Shown here piece after piece: positions 1-5,661 of a stretch of 6,125 nucleotides of DNA (positions within the stretch are counted from its first letter, which is position 1; every line of letters starts with the position of its first letter). The stretch is from Gemmatimonadota bacterium (lineage in GTDB: Bacteria; Gemmatimonadota; Gemmatimonadetes; Gemmatimonadales; GWC2-71-9). The notes beneath the pieces were generated by a model that was given only the letters and a program-made list of their open reading frames with translations, had not been told where the DNA came from and did not search any database. Where the stretch lies: NCBI GenBank assembly GCA_025361465.1, contig JANYAG010000211.1, positions 1 through 6,125 on the forward strand, given 5' to 3'. The position numbers were made by a program, and so were the translations under genes.

Positions 1-43
1 GCCGAAGCTCTACCCGGAGCTGTACGGTCACATCTACCACAAG
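1..43 (+). repeat. inverted repeat arm A (copy of ino1 interior)
   Basis: Bases 1-43 are the exact reverse complement of 374-416, with no mismatch in 43 bp. After one mismatch at base 44, four more bases (45-48, TGCG) also match 372-369. Read on the plus strand, the arm encodes part of Ino1 (KLYPELYGHIYHK), which is the sense direction opposite to the resident gene. The repeat starts at the first base of the window, so its true left limit is unknown. It interrupts ino1 just before its expected stop. Confidence 0.97.
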
Positions 44-1342
44 ATGCGTGATCATCGGTTCGCCCATCAGCCAGCGGAGCGTGTTCTTCAGCTTCGTCTG
101 CTGGATGAACAAGTCGTGCTCGGGATAGAGCCCCGGTGTGGTCTGGGGGCTCTTGAAGTAGAACGAAAGCCACTCCTGCACGCCCGACATGCCGGCGCGC
201 TGGGCCAGGTCGAAGAAGAGCGCCAGATCGAGCACGAGCGGCGCGGCAAGAATCGAGTCACGGCAGAGGAAGTCGACCTTGATCTGCATCGGGTAGCCGC
301 ACCACCCGAAGATGTCGATATTGTCCCAGCCTTCCTTGTTGTCGCCACGCGGCGGGTAGTAGTTGATCCGCACCTTGTGGTAGATGTGACCGTACAGCTC
401 CGGGTAGAGCTTCGGCTGCAGGATGTACTCGAGCACACCGAGCTTCGACTCTTCCTTGGTCTTGAACGACTCGGGGTCGTCCAGCACTTCACCATCGCGG
501 TTGCCGAGAATGTTGGTGGAATACCAGCCGGCGACCCCGAGCATTCTCGCCTTGAACATCGGGGCCAGCACGGTCTTCAACATCGTCTGGCCGGTCTTGA
601 AGTCCTTGCCGCCGATCGCGATGCCCTTGTCGCGGGCCAGCTTCTCGAGCGCCGGGATATCGGCTGATAGGTTCGGCGCCCCATTGGCGAACGGCACGCC
701 TTCCATGATGCAGGCGTAGGCGTACAGCATCGACGGCGCGATCGACACGTCATTGGCATCCATCGCGGCTTCGAAACTCTCCAGCGTCTGGTGCGCCGGT
801 CCCGGCACGATGAAGATTTCGGTCGAGGCGCACCACACCATCACGCATCGCGCCACCCCGGTGTTCTTCTTGAAGTTGCGAATGTCCTCGCGAAGCTGTT
901 CGGCCAGGTCGCGCTTGGTCTTGCCCTGCTTGACGTTGGTTCCCACGAGGCGCTTGACGTAGTACTGGTCGAACACCGCCGGCATCGGCTTGATGGTCTC
1001 GAGGAAGTCCTTGATCGGGAAGACATGCTCGTGCTTGTTGAACACGCCGCAATGCAGGCACGATTCGTAGGCATTGTCCGGCATCGGATCCCACGCCCCG
1101 AACACGATGTCCTCGAGCGGGGTGAGCGGGACAAAATCCTTGATCAGCGGCGTGCGACCCTCGGTCCGCTTGCCGAGCCGGATCGTCGCCAGCTGCGTCA
1201 GCGAGCCGTATGGCTTGGCCAGCCCGCGCCGGGCAAGTTCCGTCCCGGCGATGAAGGTCGAGGCGACGGCGCCGAGCCCGACACAGAGGACACCAAGCTT
1301 GCCGTTCGCGGGTACCGGGAGCCGGGCCGTCTTATCAACCAC
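1..1342 (-). CDS. ino1: myo-inositol-1-phosphate synthase (Ino1), 3' end disrupted at window edge
   Basis: Converts glucose 6-phosphate to inositol 1-(3-)phosphate (EC 5.5.1.4) using bound NAD; cytoplasmic. The frame reads from GTG at 1342, with AGAGGA 7 nt upstream, to the left edge without a stop (447 codons). Seen: a Rossmann GLG..ST motif at residues 22-29, FANGAPN (218-224) matching the family's FINGSPQN, GGKDFKTGQT (244-253) matching GDDFKSGQT, STNILGNRDG (275-284) matching SYNHLGNNDG, the lysine-rich KTKEESK (294-300), and CRDSILAAPLVLDL (360-373). These cover the NAD-binding and catalytic regions, so the enzyme should be active. Residues 1-433, ending MITH, look native. From codon 434 (base 43) on, the frame is an inverted copy of its own residues 310-323 region and is not genuine protein. 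Probably fewer than about ten native residues plus the stop are missing. It overlaps the upstream phosphatidyltransferase by 8 nt and is probably translationally coupled to it. The assignment is firm; only the C-terminus is uncertain. Confidence 0.93.
   Translation of the reverse strand, partial: MVDKTARLPVPANGKLGVLCVGLGAVASTFIAGTELARRGLAKPYGSLTQLATIRLGKRTEGRTPLIKDFVPLTPLEDIVFGAWDPMPDNAYESCLHCGVFNKHEHVFPIKDFLETIKPMPAVFDQYYVKRLVGTNVKQGKTKRDLAEQLREDIRNFKKNTGVARCVMVWCASTEIFIVPGPAHQTLESFEAAMDANDVSIAPSMLYAYACIMEGVPFANGAPNLSADIPALEKLARDKGIAIGGKDFKTGQTMLKTVLAPMFKARMLGVAGWYSTNILGNRDGEVLDDPESFKTKEESKLGVLEYILQPKLYPELYGHIYHKVRINYYPPRGDNKEGWDNIDIFGWCGYPMQIKVDFLCRDSILAAPLVLDLALFFDLAQRAGMSGVQEWLSFYFKSPQTTPGLYPEHDLFIQQTKLKNTLRWLMGEPMITHLVVDVTVQLRVELR
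374..416 (-). repeat. inverted repeat arm B (native copy inside ino1)
   Basis: This is the partner of bases 1-43, separated by a 330-bp spacer. The arm is in place in the ino1 frame, where it encodes residues of the KLYPELYGHIYHK stretch (about 310-323), in good agreement with the surrounding family pattern. It is therefore the original, and the arm at the window edge is the displaced copy. Confidence 0.97.
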
Positions 1343-1988
1343 GCTGTATTCCTCTCGACTGAAGGTCCATGGCGGTTGCCTCACGTCGGACGTGCGCAAA
1401 ACGCTGCACAACCGTAACGATGGACAGTACCGTCAAGATGATAACGAGCACTGTGATCACCACCCCGTTCTTGCCGCCACCGACAAGGGTGGTCGGGATG
1501 CCAAGCAGAATGATCCGCTCGGCGCGCTGGAAAATACCGACGGAGCAGTTGATCCCAAGCCCTTCGGCCCGGGCGCGCATGTAGGACACCACCAGGGCCG
1601 CTACGATCGCCACCATGCAGGCGATGACCGACACTTCCCGCAGGTGCACTCCAGGAGCGTACGTCAGGTAGGCAGCGATGCCAATGAAGGTGACACCATC
1701 GCCGACGCGGTCGAGGGTGGAGTCATAGAAGGCACCGAACTTCGTGGTCAACGCGCTTTGCCGCGCCACCTGGCCATCGAGGGTATCGATGATCCCGCTG
1801 GCGAGCAGGAAGATGCCGCCCCAATGAATGGCGCCGAGGCCGTACGCCACGGCCGAGATGACCACCACGACCATGCCGACCGTGGTCAGCGAATTCGGCG
1901 TGACGCCACTCCGCAACAGCAGGCGAACCAGCGGTGCGGTAACCCCGAAATAGGAGCGCTGAACCACTCCGGGAACCAGTTCTGCCAC
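1335..1988 (-). CDS. CDP-alcohol phosphatidyltransferase, probable phosphatidylinositol-phosphate synthase
   Basis: An integral membrane enzyme of 217 residues that moves a phosphatidyl group from CDP-diacylglycerol to an alcohol. The complete family signature is present: D68, D71-G72, A74-R75, then eight residues, G85, D89 and D93 (DGx2ARx8Gx3Dx3D), which binds two metal ions and the CDP head. About six hydrophobic helices can be seen (near 34-50, 56-68, 96-110, 118-135, 157-172, 175-195). SYMRARAEGLG (135-145) and QRAERII (154-160) resemble the acceptor-binding region of mycobacterial-type phosphatidylinositol-phosphate synthases, and the next gene makes inositol phosphate. Inositol 1-phosphate is therefore the likely acceptor and phosphatidylinositol phosphate the product; this substrate call is inference. 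GTG at 1988 is chosen because the sequence starts there with AAGGA 9 nt upstream, and no in-frame ATG lies just upstream. Phosphatidylglycerophosphate synthase is the main alternative. The mycobacterial homologue is called pgsA1, so I leave the symbol blank. Confidence 0.88.
   Translation of the reverse strand: MAELVPGVVQRSYFGVTAPLVRLLLRSGVTPNSLTTVGMVVVVISAVAYGLGAIHWGGIFLLASGIIDTLDGQVARQSALTTKFGAFYDSTLDRVGDGVTFIGIAAYLTYAPGVHLREVSVIACMVAIVAALVVSYMRARAEGLGINCSVGIFQRAERIILLGIPTTLVGGGKNGVVITVLVIILTVLSIVTVVQRFAHVRREATAMDLQSRGIQRG
1350..1355 (-). promoter_or_regulatory. ribosome binding site of ino1
   Basis: AGAGGA on the minus strand, 7 nt before the GTG start at 1342. It lies inside the last codons of the upstream phosphatidyltransferase gene. 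It fixes the ino1 start at a GTG, giving the 8-nt overlap GTGGTTGA, in which the upstream TGA stop is embedded. Confidence 0.6.
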
Positions 1989-2022
1989 GTGCCTCCATCC
2001 TTCGGCGGTTCCAAGAGTTGCG

Positions 2023-2038
2023 CTGCCCGAGCGGGCAG
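2023..2038. promoter_or_regulatory. GC-rich hairpin or dyad upstream of the phosphatidyltransferase gene
   Basis: CTGCCCG-AG-CGGGCAG is a perfect 7-bp dyad with a 2-nt centre; as RNA it would fold as a 6-bp stem with a 4-nt loop. It lies 34 nt upstream of the GTG start at 1988, between the start and the candidate promoter. It could be an operator or a leader hairpin in the 5' untranslated region. No U-run follows on the minus strand, so a terminator is unlikely. In GC-rich DNA such a short dyad may also occur by chance. Confidence 0.3.
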
Positions 2039-2053
2039 AGGAATTGGGCCGAA

Positions 2054-2082
2054 AAGTTAACGGGCGTCAGGGCTTCGAGCAA
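2054..2082 (-). promoter_or_regulatory. candidate sigma70-like promoter for the inositol lipid operon
   Basis: On the minus strand TTGCTC (2082-2077) and TAACTT (2059-2054) are 17 nt apart, three of six consensus matches in each box. A transcript would begin near 2047, giving a leader of about 60 nt that includes the hairpin at 2023-2038. The placement fits the only sizeable gap upstream of the operon. The boxes are weak and the organism's sigma preference is unknown. Confidence 0.25.
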
Positions 2083-2138
2083 TGAAACGGCTCCCGGCGC
2101 GCCCGACGATCACATCCCCTCCCCACCCCCGATGACGC

Positions 2139-2167
2139 TTGAATCACGCCCCGGTTAGGACTCGTAT
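2139..2167 (+). promoter_or_regulatory. weak candidate promoter for the small membrane protein gene
   Basis: TTGAAT (2139-2144) and TCGTAT (2162-2167) are separated by 17 nt on the plus strand. The -35 box matches four of six consensus bases and the -10 box three. Transcription would start near 2174, leaving a leader of about 68 nt before the preferred start at 2242. The evidence is weak. Confidence 0.18.
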
Positions 2168-2241
2168 GGAGGCCAGCCGTGGGACGGTGCCGCAGGGGGG
2201 CCTGTCTCCGGAGCACTTTCCACAACGCACCGGAGTGCCGA

Positions 2242-2601
2242 GTGACGCGCACGCCCCCAGGTTGGGATGATGCATCGGCGTGGATCGCTGCCCTTGCGGT
2301 CGGGGGCTTTGCGGTCCACGTCGACCTGCACAATGACGAAGTCCAGGCAGCAGTCCTGGTGCTGCTGGTCGGTGGTGGCCTCCTCGGACTGCTGGCGCCA
2401 CATCGGGCGTGGCGCTGGGCGCTCGTGCTGGGGCTTTCGATCATCCTGGGGGACTATGCCGCCCCACAGCTGCACCTGATCGCCAGGGCACCGGAACCGA
2501 TCAATTGGGGGAGTCTCGTCGCCCTGATTCCGGCGTTCATCGGAACCTACGTCGGCGTCGCGGTGCGGAGCATGCTCGCCTCCCTACCCGCCGGTTTCTA
2601 A
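2242..2601 (+). CDS. small four-helix membrane protein of unknown function
   Basis: A 119-residue protein I do not recognise. Four hydrophobic segments can be seen at about 12-27, 36-52, 57-73 and 91-108, separated by short loops carrying charged or polar residues (DLHNDE at 28-33, PHRAWR at 53-58, ARAPEPINW at 81-89). It is almost certainly an inner-membrane protein. No catalytic motif is evident. The GTG at 2242 has GGAG 6 nt upstream. An in-frame GTG at 2179 with GGAGG 6 nt upstream would add 21 residues, but these are rich in Cys and Arg and use AGG, TGT and CGA codons unlike the neighbours, so I prefer the shorter form. The gene is divergent from the phosphatidyltransferase operon and converges on namZ, with 9 nt between the stop codons. 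It is probably a single transcription unit. The neighbours do not reveal its role. Confidence 0.7.
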   Translation: MTRTPPGWDDASAWIAALAVGGFAVHVDLHNDEVQAAVLVLLVGGGLLGLLAPHRAWRWALVLGLSIILGDYAAPQLHLIARAPEPINWGSLVALIPAFIGTYVGVAVRSMLASLPAGF

Positions 2602-2610
2602 GCGGAGTCC

Positions 2611-3894
2611 CTATCGATACAGCAGGAACGGCTTCACTCGGTCGCGGAATCGCTCGATCGCCGGCGCCCACCTGCCGACGATATCAACCGGGGACTGCCC
2701 GGCCAGGAGGGCGAGACGCAAGGCCGGGCCGCCGGCAAGTCGATCGAACGACCCGCCGATCGCGATCCGATCCGGATGCACCGACTGCACGGCGGCAAGC
2801 AGCCAGACTGCGGTTTCGGTGGGGTTGTAGCGCCGGGCATCGGTGACCAACAGGCGAATGCCGGCGACCCGCACATCGTTGAACTTCCCGTCACCCGACT
2901 GGTGTGGAGTGAAGGTCACCCCGGAAAAGGCGACCCCTGCGAGATTCGCCGCGCGCACCTTGGCCAACACGGCGGTGGTATCGAGCCAGGGGGCGCCGAC
3001 TTGATGAAACGGCGCTGTGCTTCCGCGACCCACGGACAACACAGTCCCTTCGAAGAGACAGAGCCCGGGGTAATGCAGGAGCGCCTCGAGGTCCTGCAGG
3101 TTCGGGCTCGGCGCCCGGAACGGCAATCCAGTGGCGTCGAAGAGCTGATCGCGTCGCCAGCCACTGACCGGCACGACACGGAGGTTCACCTTGATCGCCA
3201 AGTCGGCCTGCGCCAGCAACGCCTCTTCTCCCAGCGTCAGGCCGTGCCGCATCGGCACCGCGAGGCGGCCGACCATCGAGTGGAACGCGGAGTCGAGGAT
3301 GTTCCCCTGGATGGCCCCCCCGATCGGATTCGGTCGGTCGAGCACGAGGACCGGAATGCCGAGCGCTCCAGCCGCCTGCATCACCTCGACGGTCGTCGCG
3401 AGGTAGGTGAAGTACCGGGCGCCCACATCGGGAAGGTCCACCAGCACCAGATCCAGTCCCCGCAGCATCTCGGGTGTCGGCGCAACACGCTGACCATAGA
3501 GCGAGTAGATTGGAATGTTGGTCGCACTGTCGACCCTGGAGTTCACCCGTTCGCCGGGCGCTGCCGTCACGGCAAGGCCGTGTTCAGGGGCGAACAGGGC
3601 CACGAGGTGGAGGTCGGCGGTTCGGAGCCGGTCCACGTCGCTGGTGCCGTGTGCATCGACGGCAGCCATGTTGGTCACCAGCCCGATTCGTTTGCCGCGC
3701 ACCAGCGCGATGGAATCGCTCAGCAGGACATCGATACCCGGACGCGGCGCCGCGCGTGGCTGCTCAGCCGTCTGCGGTACCGCAGCGGTTCCCGGCCGGG
3801 GGGTGACGGGCGGCGGAGAAGCCCCTGGGCATCCCAACAACAGCACGACGACCGTCACCCACTTCAGGACCACGAGCTCACCGTGTCTCATCAT
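2611..3894 (-). CDS. namZ: NamZ-type exo-beta-N-acetylmuramidase (GH171, DUF1343), lipoprotein
   Basis: Cleaves a non-reducing-end N-acetylmuramic acid from cell-wall fragments, typically MurNAc-GlcNAc, in peptidoglycan turnover. The protein has 427 residues from ATG 3894. A signal peptide with lipobox LLGC (C22) is followed by a Pro/Ala-rich linker (23-53) and a full-length DUF1343 domain (about 54-427). Family landmarks in order: RIGLVTN (69-75), APEHG (102-106), YSLYG (130-134), DVGARYFTY (156-164), DRPNPIGG (186-193), MRHGLT (215-220), SPN (263-265), YPG (275-277), FEGT (281-284), GRG (289-291), GAPW (300-303). E104 is a plausible active-site residue, an inference from conservation. The second ATG (3891) has GGAG at the better 6-nt spacing. 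A GTG at 3873 is also possible and would remove the overlap with nagZ. The reading frame stays open to 4581, but that part is antisense to nagZ. Function fits the adjacent nagZ. Confidence 0.92.
   Translation of the reverse strand: MMRHGELVVLKWVTVVVLLLGCPGASPPPVTPRPGTAAVPQTAEQPRAAPRPGIDVLLSDSIALVRGKRIGLVTNMAAVDAHGTSDVDRLRTADLHLVALFAPEHGLAVTAAPGERVNSRVDSATNIPIYSLYGQRVAPTPEMLRGLDLVLVDLPDVGARYFTYLATTVEVMQAAGALGIPVLVLDRPNPIGGAIQGNILDSAFHSMVGRLAVPMRHGLTLGEEALLAQADLAIKVNLRVVPVSGWRRDQLFDATGLPFRAPSPNLQDLEALLHYPGLCLFEGTVLSVGRGSTAPFHQVGAPWLDTTAVLAKVRAANLAGVAFSGVTFTPHQSGDGKFNDVRVAGIRLLVTDARRYNPTETAVWLLAAVQSVHPDRIAIGGSFDRLAGGPALRLALLAGQSPVDIVGRWAPAIERFRDRVKPFLLYR
3873..3894. other. head-to-head start region shared by namZ and nagZ
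   Basis: The namZ start codons (ATG 3894 or 3891, minus strand) and the nagZ GTG (3883, plus strand) face each other and overlap by 9-12 nt. Only the alternative namZ GTG at 3873 would leave a gap, of 9 nt. There is no room for a promoter between the genes, so each gene's transcription signals must lie within the other's coding sequence. I see no convincing -35/-10 pair in either flank. Confidence 0.7.
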
Positions 3895-5661
3895 ACGCTC
3901 CGCCCCGTGCTGTTCATGCTGCTCTTCGTGGCCTGCACCACGGCCCCACCACAGCCGACGCCGATTCCTGCTCCAACCCCCAAGGGCCCCGAACTGCAGC
4001 GGGATGTCCCGTCCGCGCACCCGGCGGCGCGCGTGGATCGCCTGCTCGACTCGCTGCCAGTGCGCGACAAGGTCGCCCAGCTGGTAATGCCCTGGCTGCT
4101 GGGCGGCTATGAGCCGCTTGACGGTGCCGAGATGCGGCAGGCGCTCATGTGGGTCGACTCGCTCAAGGTCGGTGGCATCATCATCTCGATCGGATCGCCT
4201 ACCGAGATTGCAGCGAAGTTGAACGCCTTGCAGCGTGCCGCGCCACTCCCCCTCCTCATCGCCAGCGACCTGGAGGGAGGAACCACCTTCCGCTTCTCCG
4301 TCGGCGGGACCCAATTCCCGACCCAGATGGGCATCGGAGCAGGCGGGGTGGAACAGGACGCCTACCAGATGGGACGCATCACTGCATTGGAGGGCCGGGC
4401 CGTCGGGATCCACATGGCGTTCGCGCCGGTGGCCGACGTCAACAGCAATCCCGACAACCCGATCATCAACACCCGTTCCTTTGGTGGCGACCCGAAGCTG
4501 GTGGCGCGATTCGTGACGGCAACGGTGCGTGGGCTCAATGACTACGGCATGTTGTCCACTGCCAAGCACTTCCCGGGGCACGGGGACACCGAGACGGATT
4601 CACACCTTTCCATGCCGACGATCACCGCGGGCTGGGCGCGCTTCGACACCCTGGAGCTGGTCCCCTTCCGCGCCGCCATCGCGGCGGGAGTCGACGCGGT
4701 GATGTCGGCCCACATCGCCGTGCCGGGCCTTGATGCCGGCGAGCACCGTCCGGGAACCCTGGCGCCAGCCATCCTCACCGGCCTGCTGCGCGACTCGCTC
4801 CATTTCAAGGGACTCGTGGCCACCGACGCCCTGAGCATGGGGGCGATCGTCAAGGAGGTCGGCGCGGAGGAGGCCCCGATCCTGGCATTCCTGGCCGGCT
4901 CCGACCTGCTGCTGATGCCGAGTGATGCGGGCAAGGCGATCGACGCGATGGTGCGGGCCGTTGAGTCCGGCCGCATCTCGCGCGAGCGGCTCGACCGTTC
5001 GGTGCGCAAGATCCTGGAGCTCAAGCAGCGGCTCGGCCTCTTTGAGCAGCGCGAGGTGGAAATTGCGAACGTGGCAAAGGTCGTCGGCAAGGCGGAGTTC
5101 CGCGCCATCGGCGAAGCCTCGACCCAGCGCTCCATCACCTTGCTGAAGGATTCGCTGGGCACCGTCGACTCGATCCGCGCCGGAAAGCGAAACCTCGCGC
5201 TCGTGGTCTATGGCGATGCCGGCAGCACACTGGGCACCACGCTCGCCGCCGAGATGCGGCGCCGTGGACACACGGTGCGACTGCTGCGCACCACTCCTGA
5301 CGCCGCCCCGGCGCAGCGAGACTCGCTGCTGGCAGCCACCGGCCGGAGCGAGATTGTCATCTTCGCTACCAGCGTGCGCGCCGTCTCCGGCAAGGGCACC
5401 ATCGCGCTGCCCCCGGATGCCACGCATTTCATCGGCGAGCTGGCCGGCCGCAAGCCGATGGTGATGGTGTCCTTCGGCTCGCCCTACCTCATCTCGCAGG
5501 TCCCCTCGGTCCCGAGCTACCTGCTGGCCTGGTCGAACAACACCTCGAGCGAATCGGCCGTCGCCAATGCGCTCAACGGCACCGCCATCACCGGCCGCGC
5601 GCCGATCTTCATTCCCCCAGTGTGGCCCATCGGCTCGGGGTTGCAGCGGACGGGGAACTGA
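3883..5661 (+). CDS. nagZ: beta-N-acetylglucosaminidase NagZ (GH3), two-domain lipoprotein
   Basis: Removes non-reducing-end GlcNAc from peptidoglycan fragments. Protein of 592 residues. A short signal peptide with lipobox FVAC (C18) is followed by a Pro/Thr linker (19-46), a GH3 barrel (about 50-380) and a second alpha/beta domain (about 400-590), as in Bacillus subtilis NagZ; the cytoplasmic E. coli enzyme has only the barrel. Diagnostic NagZ motif: KHFPGHGDTETDSH (228-241), where D239 and H241 form the Asp-His acid/base dyad. The nucleophile is D315 in VATDALSMGAI. SDLEGG (128-133) and NTRSFGGDP (196-204) also match the family. GTG 3883 is chosen because it gives a complete lipoprotein signal (SHHTLR then hydrophobic). 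Its ribosome site is weak (GAG 5 nt upstream); a GTG at 3907 would lose the basic N-terminus. The frame stays open upstream to 2776, antisense to namZ, with no signal of coding. The next gene overlaps by 1 nt. Confidence 0.93.
   Translation: MSHHTLRPVLFMLLFVACTTAPPQPTPIPAPTPKGPELQRDVPSAHPAARVDRLLDSLPVRDKVAQLVMPWLLGGYEPLDGAEMRQALMWVDSLKVGGIIISIGSPTEIAAKLNALQRAAPLPLLIASDLEGGTTFRFSVGGTQFPTQMGIGAGGVEQDAYQMGRITALEGRAVGIHMAFAPVADVNSNPDNPIINTRSFGGDPKLVARFVTATVRGLNDYGMLSTAKHFPGHGDTETDSHLSMPTITAGWARFDTLELVPFRAAIAAGVDAVMSAHIAVPGLDAGEHRPGTLAPAILTGLLRDSLHFKGLVATDALSMGAIVKEVGAEEAPILAFLAGSDLLLMPSDAGKAIDAMVRAVESGRISRERLDRSVRKILELKQRLGLFEQREVEIANVAKVVGKAEFRAIGEASTQRSITLLKDSLGTVDSIRAGKRNLALVVYGDAGSTLGTTLAAEMRRRGHTVRLLRTTPDAAPAQRDSLLAATGRSEIVIFATSVRAVSGKGTIALPPDATHFIGELAGRKPMVMVSFGSPYLISQVPSVPSYLLAWSNNTSSESAVANALNGTAITGRAPIFIPPVWPIGSGLQRTGN

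Noticed and set aside
44..667. Plus-strand 207-codon frame opposite ino1
   Set aside because: It is antisense to a well-conserved enzyme and its composition (Arg, Leu, Val, Glu) is typical of a shadow frame. Its start lies at the anomalous repeat junction.
1074..2060. Plus-strand 328-codon frame opposite ino1 and the phosphatidyltransferase
   Set aside because: It is antisense to two recognised genes, rich in His, Gly and Arg, with no domain-like pattern.
2179..2241. Longer N-terminus for the small membrane protein, from GTG 2179
   Set aside because: The GGAGG site is good, but the extra 21 codons give three Cys and many Arg and use atypical codons. I kept it only as an alternative start.
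2602..2610. Possible bidirectional terminator between the convergent genes
   Set aside because: The gap is only 9 nt and I see no stem-loop with a T-run there.
2776..3882. Open plus-strand frame extending nagZ upstream by 369 codons (961-residue frame)
   Set aside because: It is exactly codon-aligned antisense to namZ. In that register it stays open simply because namZ avoids TTA, CTA and TCA codons, as expected at high GC. The encoded residues are Arg/His/Gly-rich and precede a perfect lipoprotein signal, so the real start is at 3883.
3895..4581. Open minus-strand frame extending namZ upstream to 4581 (656-residue frame)
   Set aside because: This is the mirror case, codon-aligned antisense to nagZ. 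The lipoprotein signal at the 3894/3891 start marks the true N-terminus.
4600..5427. Minus-strand 275-codon frame opposite nagZ
   Set aside because: It is codon-aligned antisense of the GH3 coding sequence and shows no family features or ribosome site.
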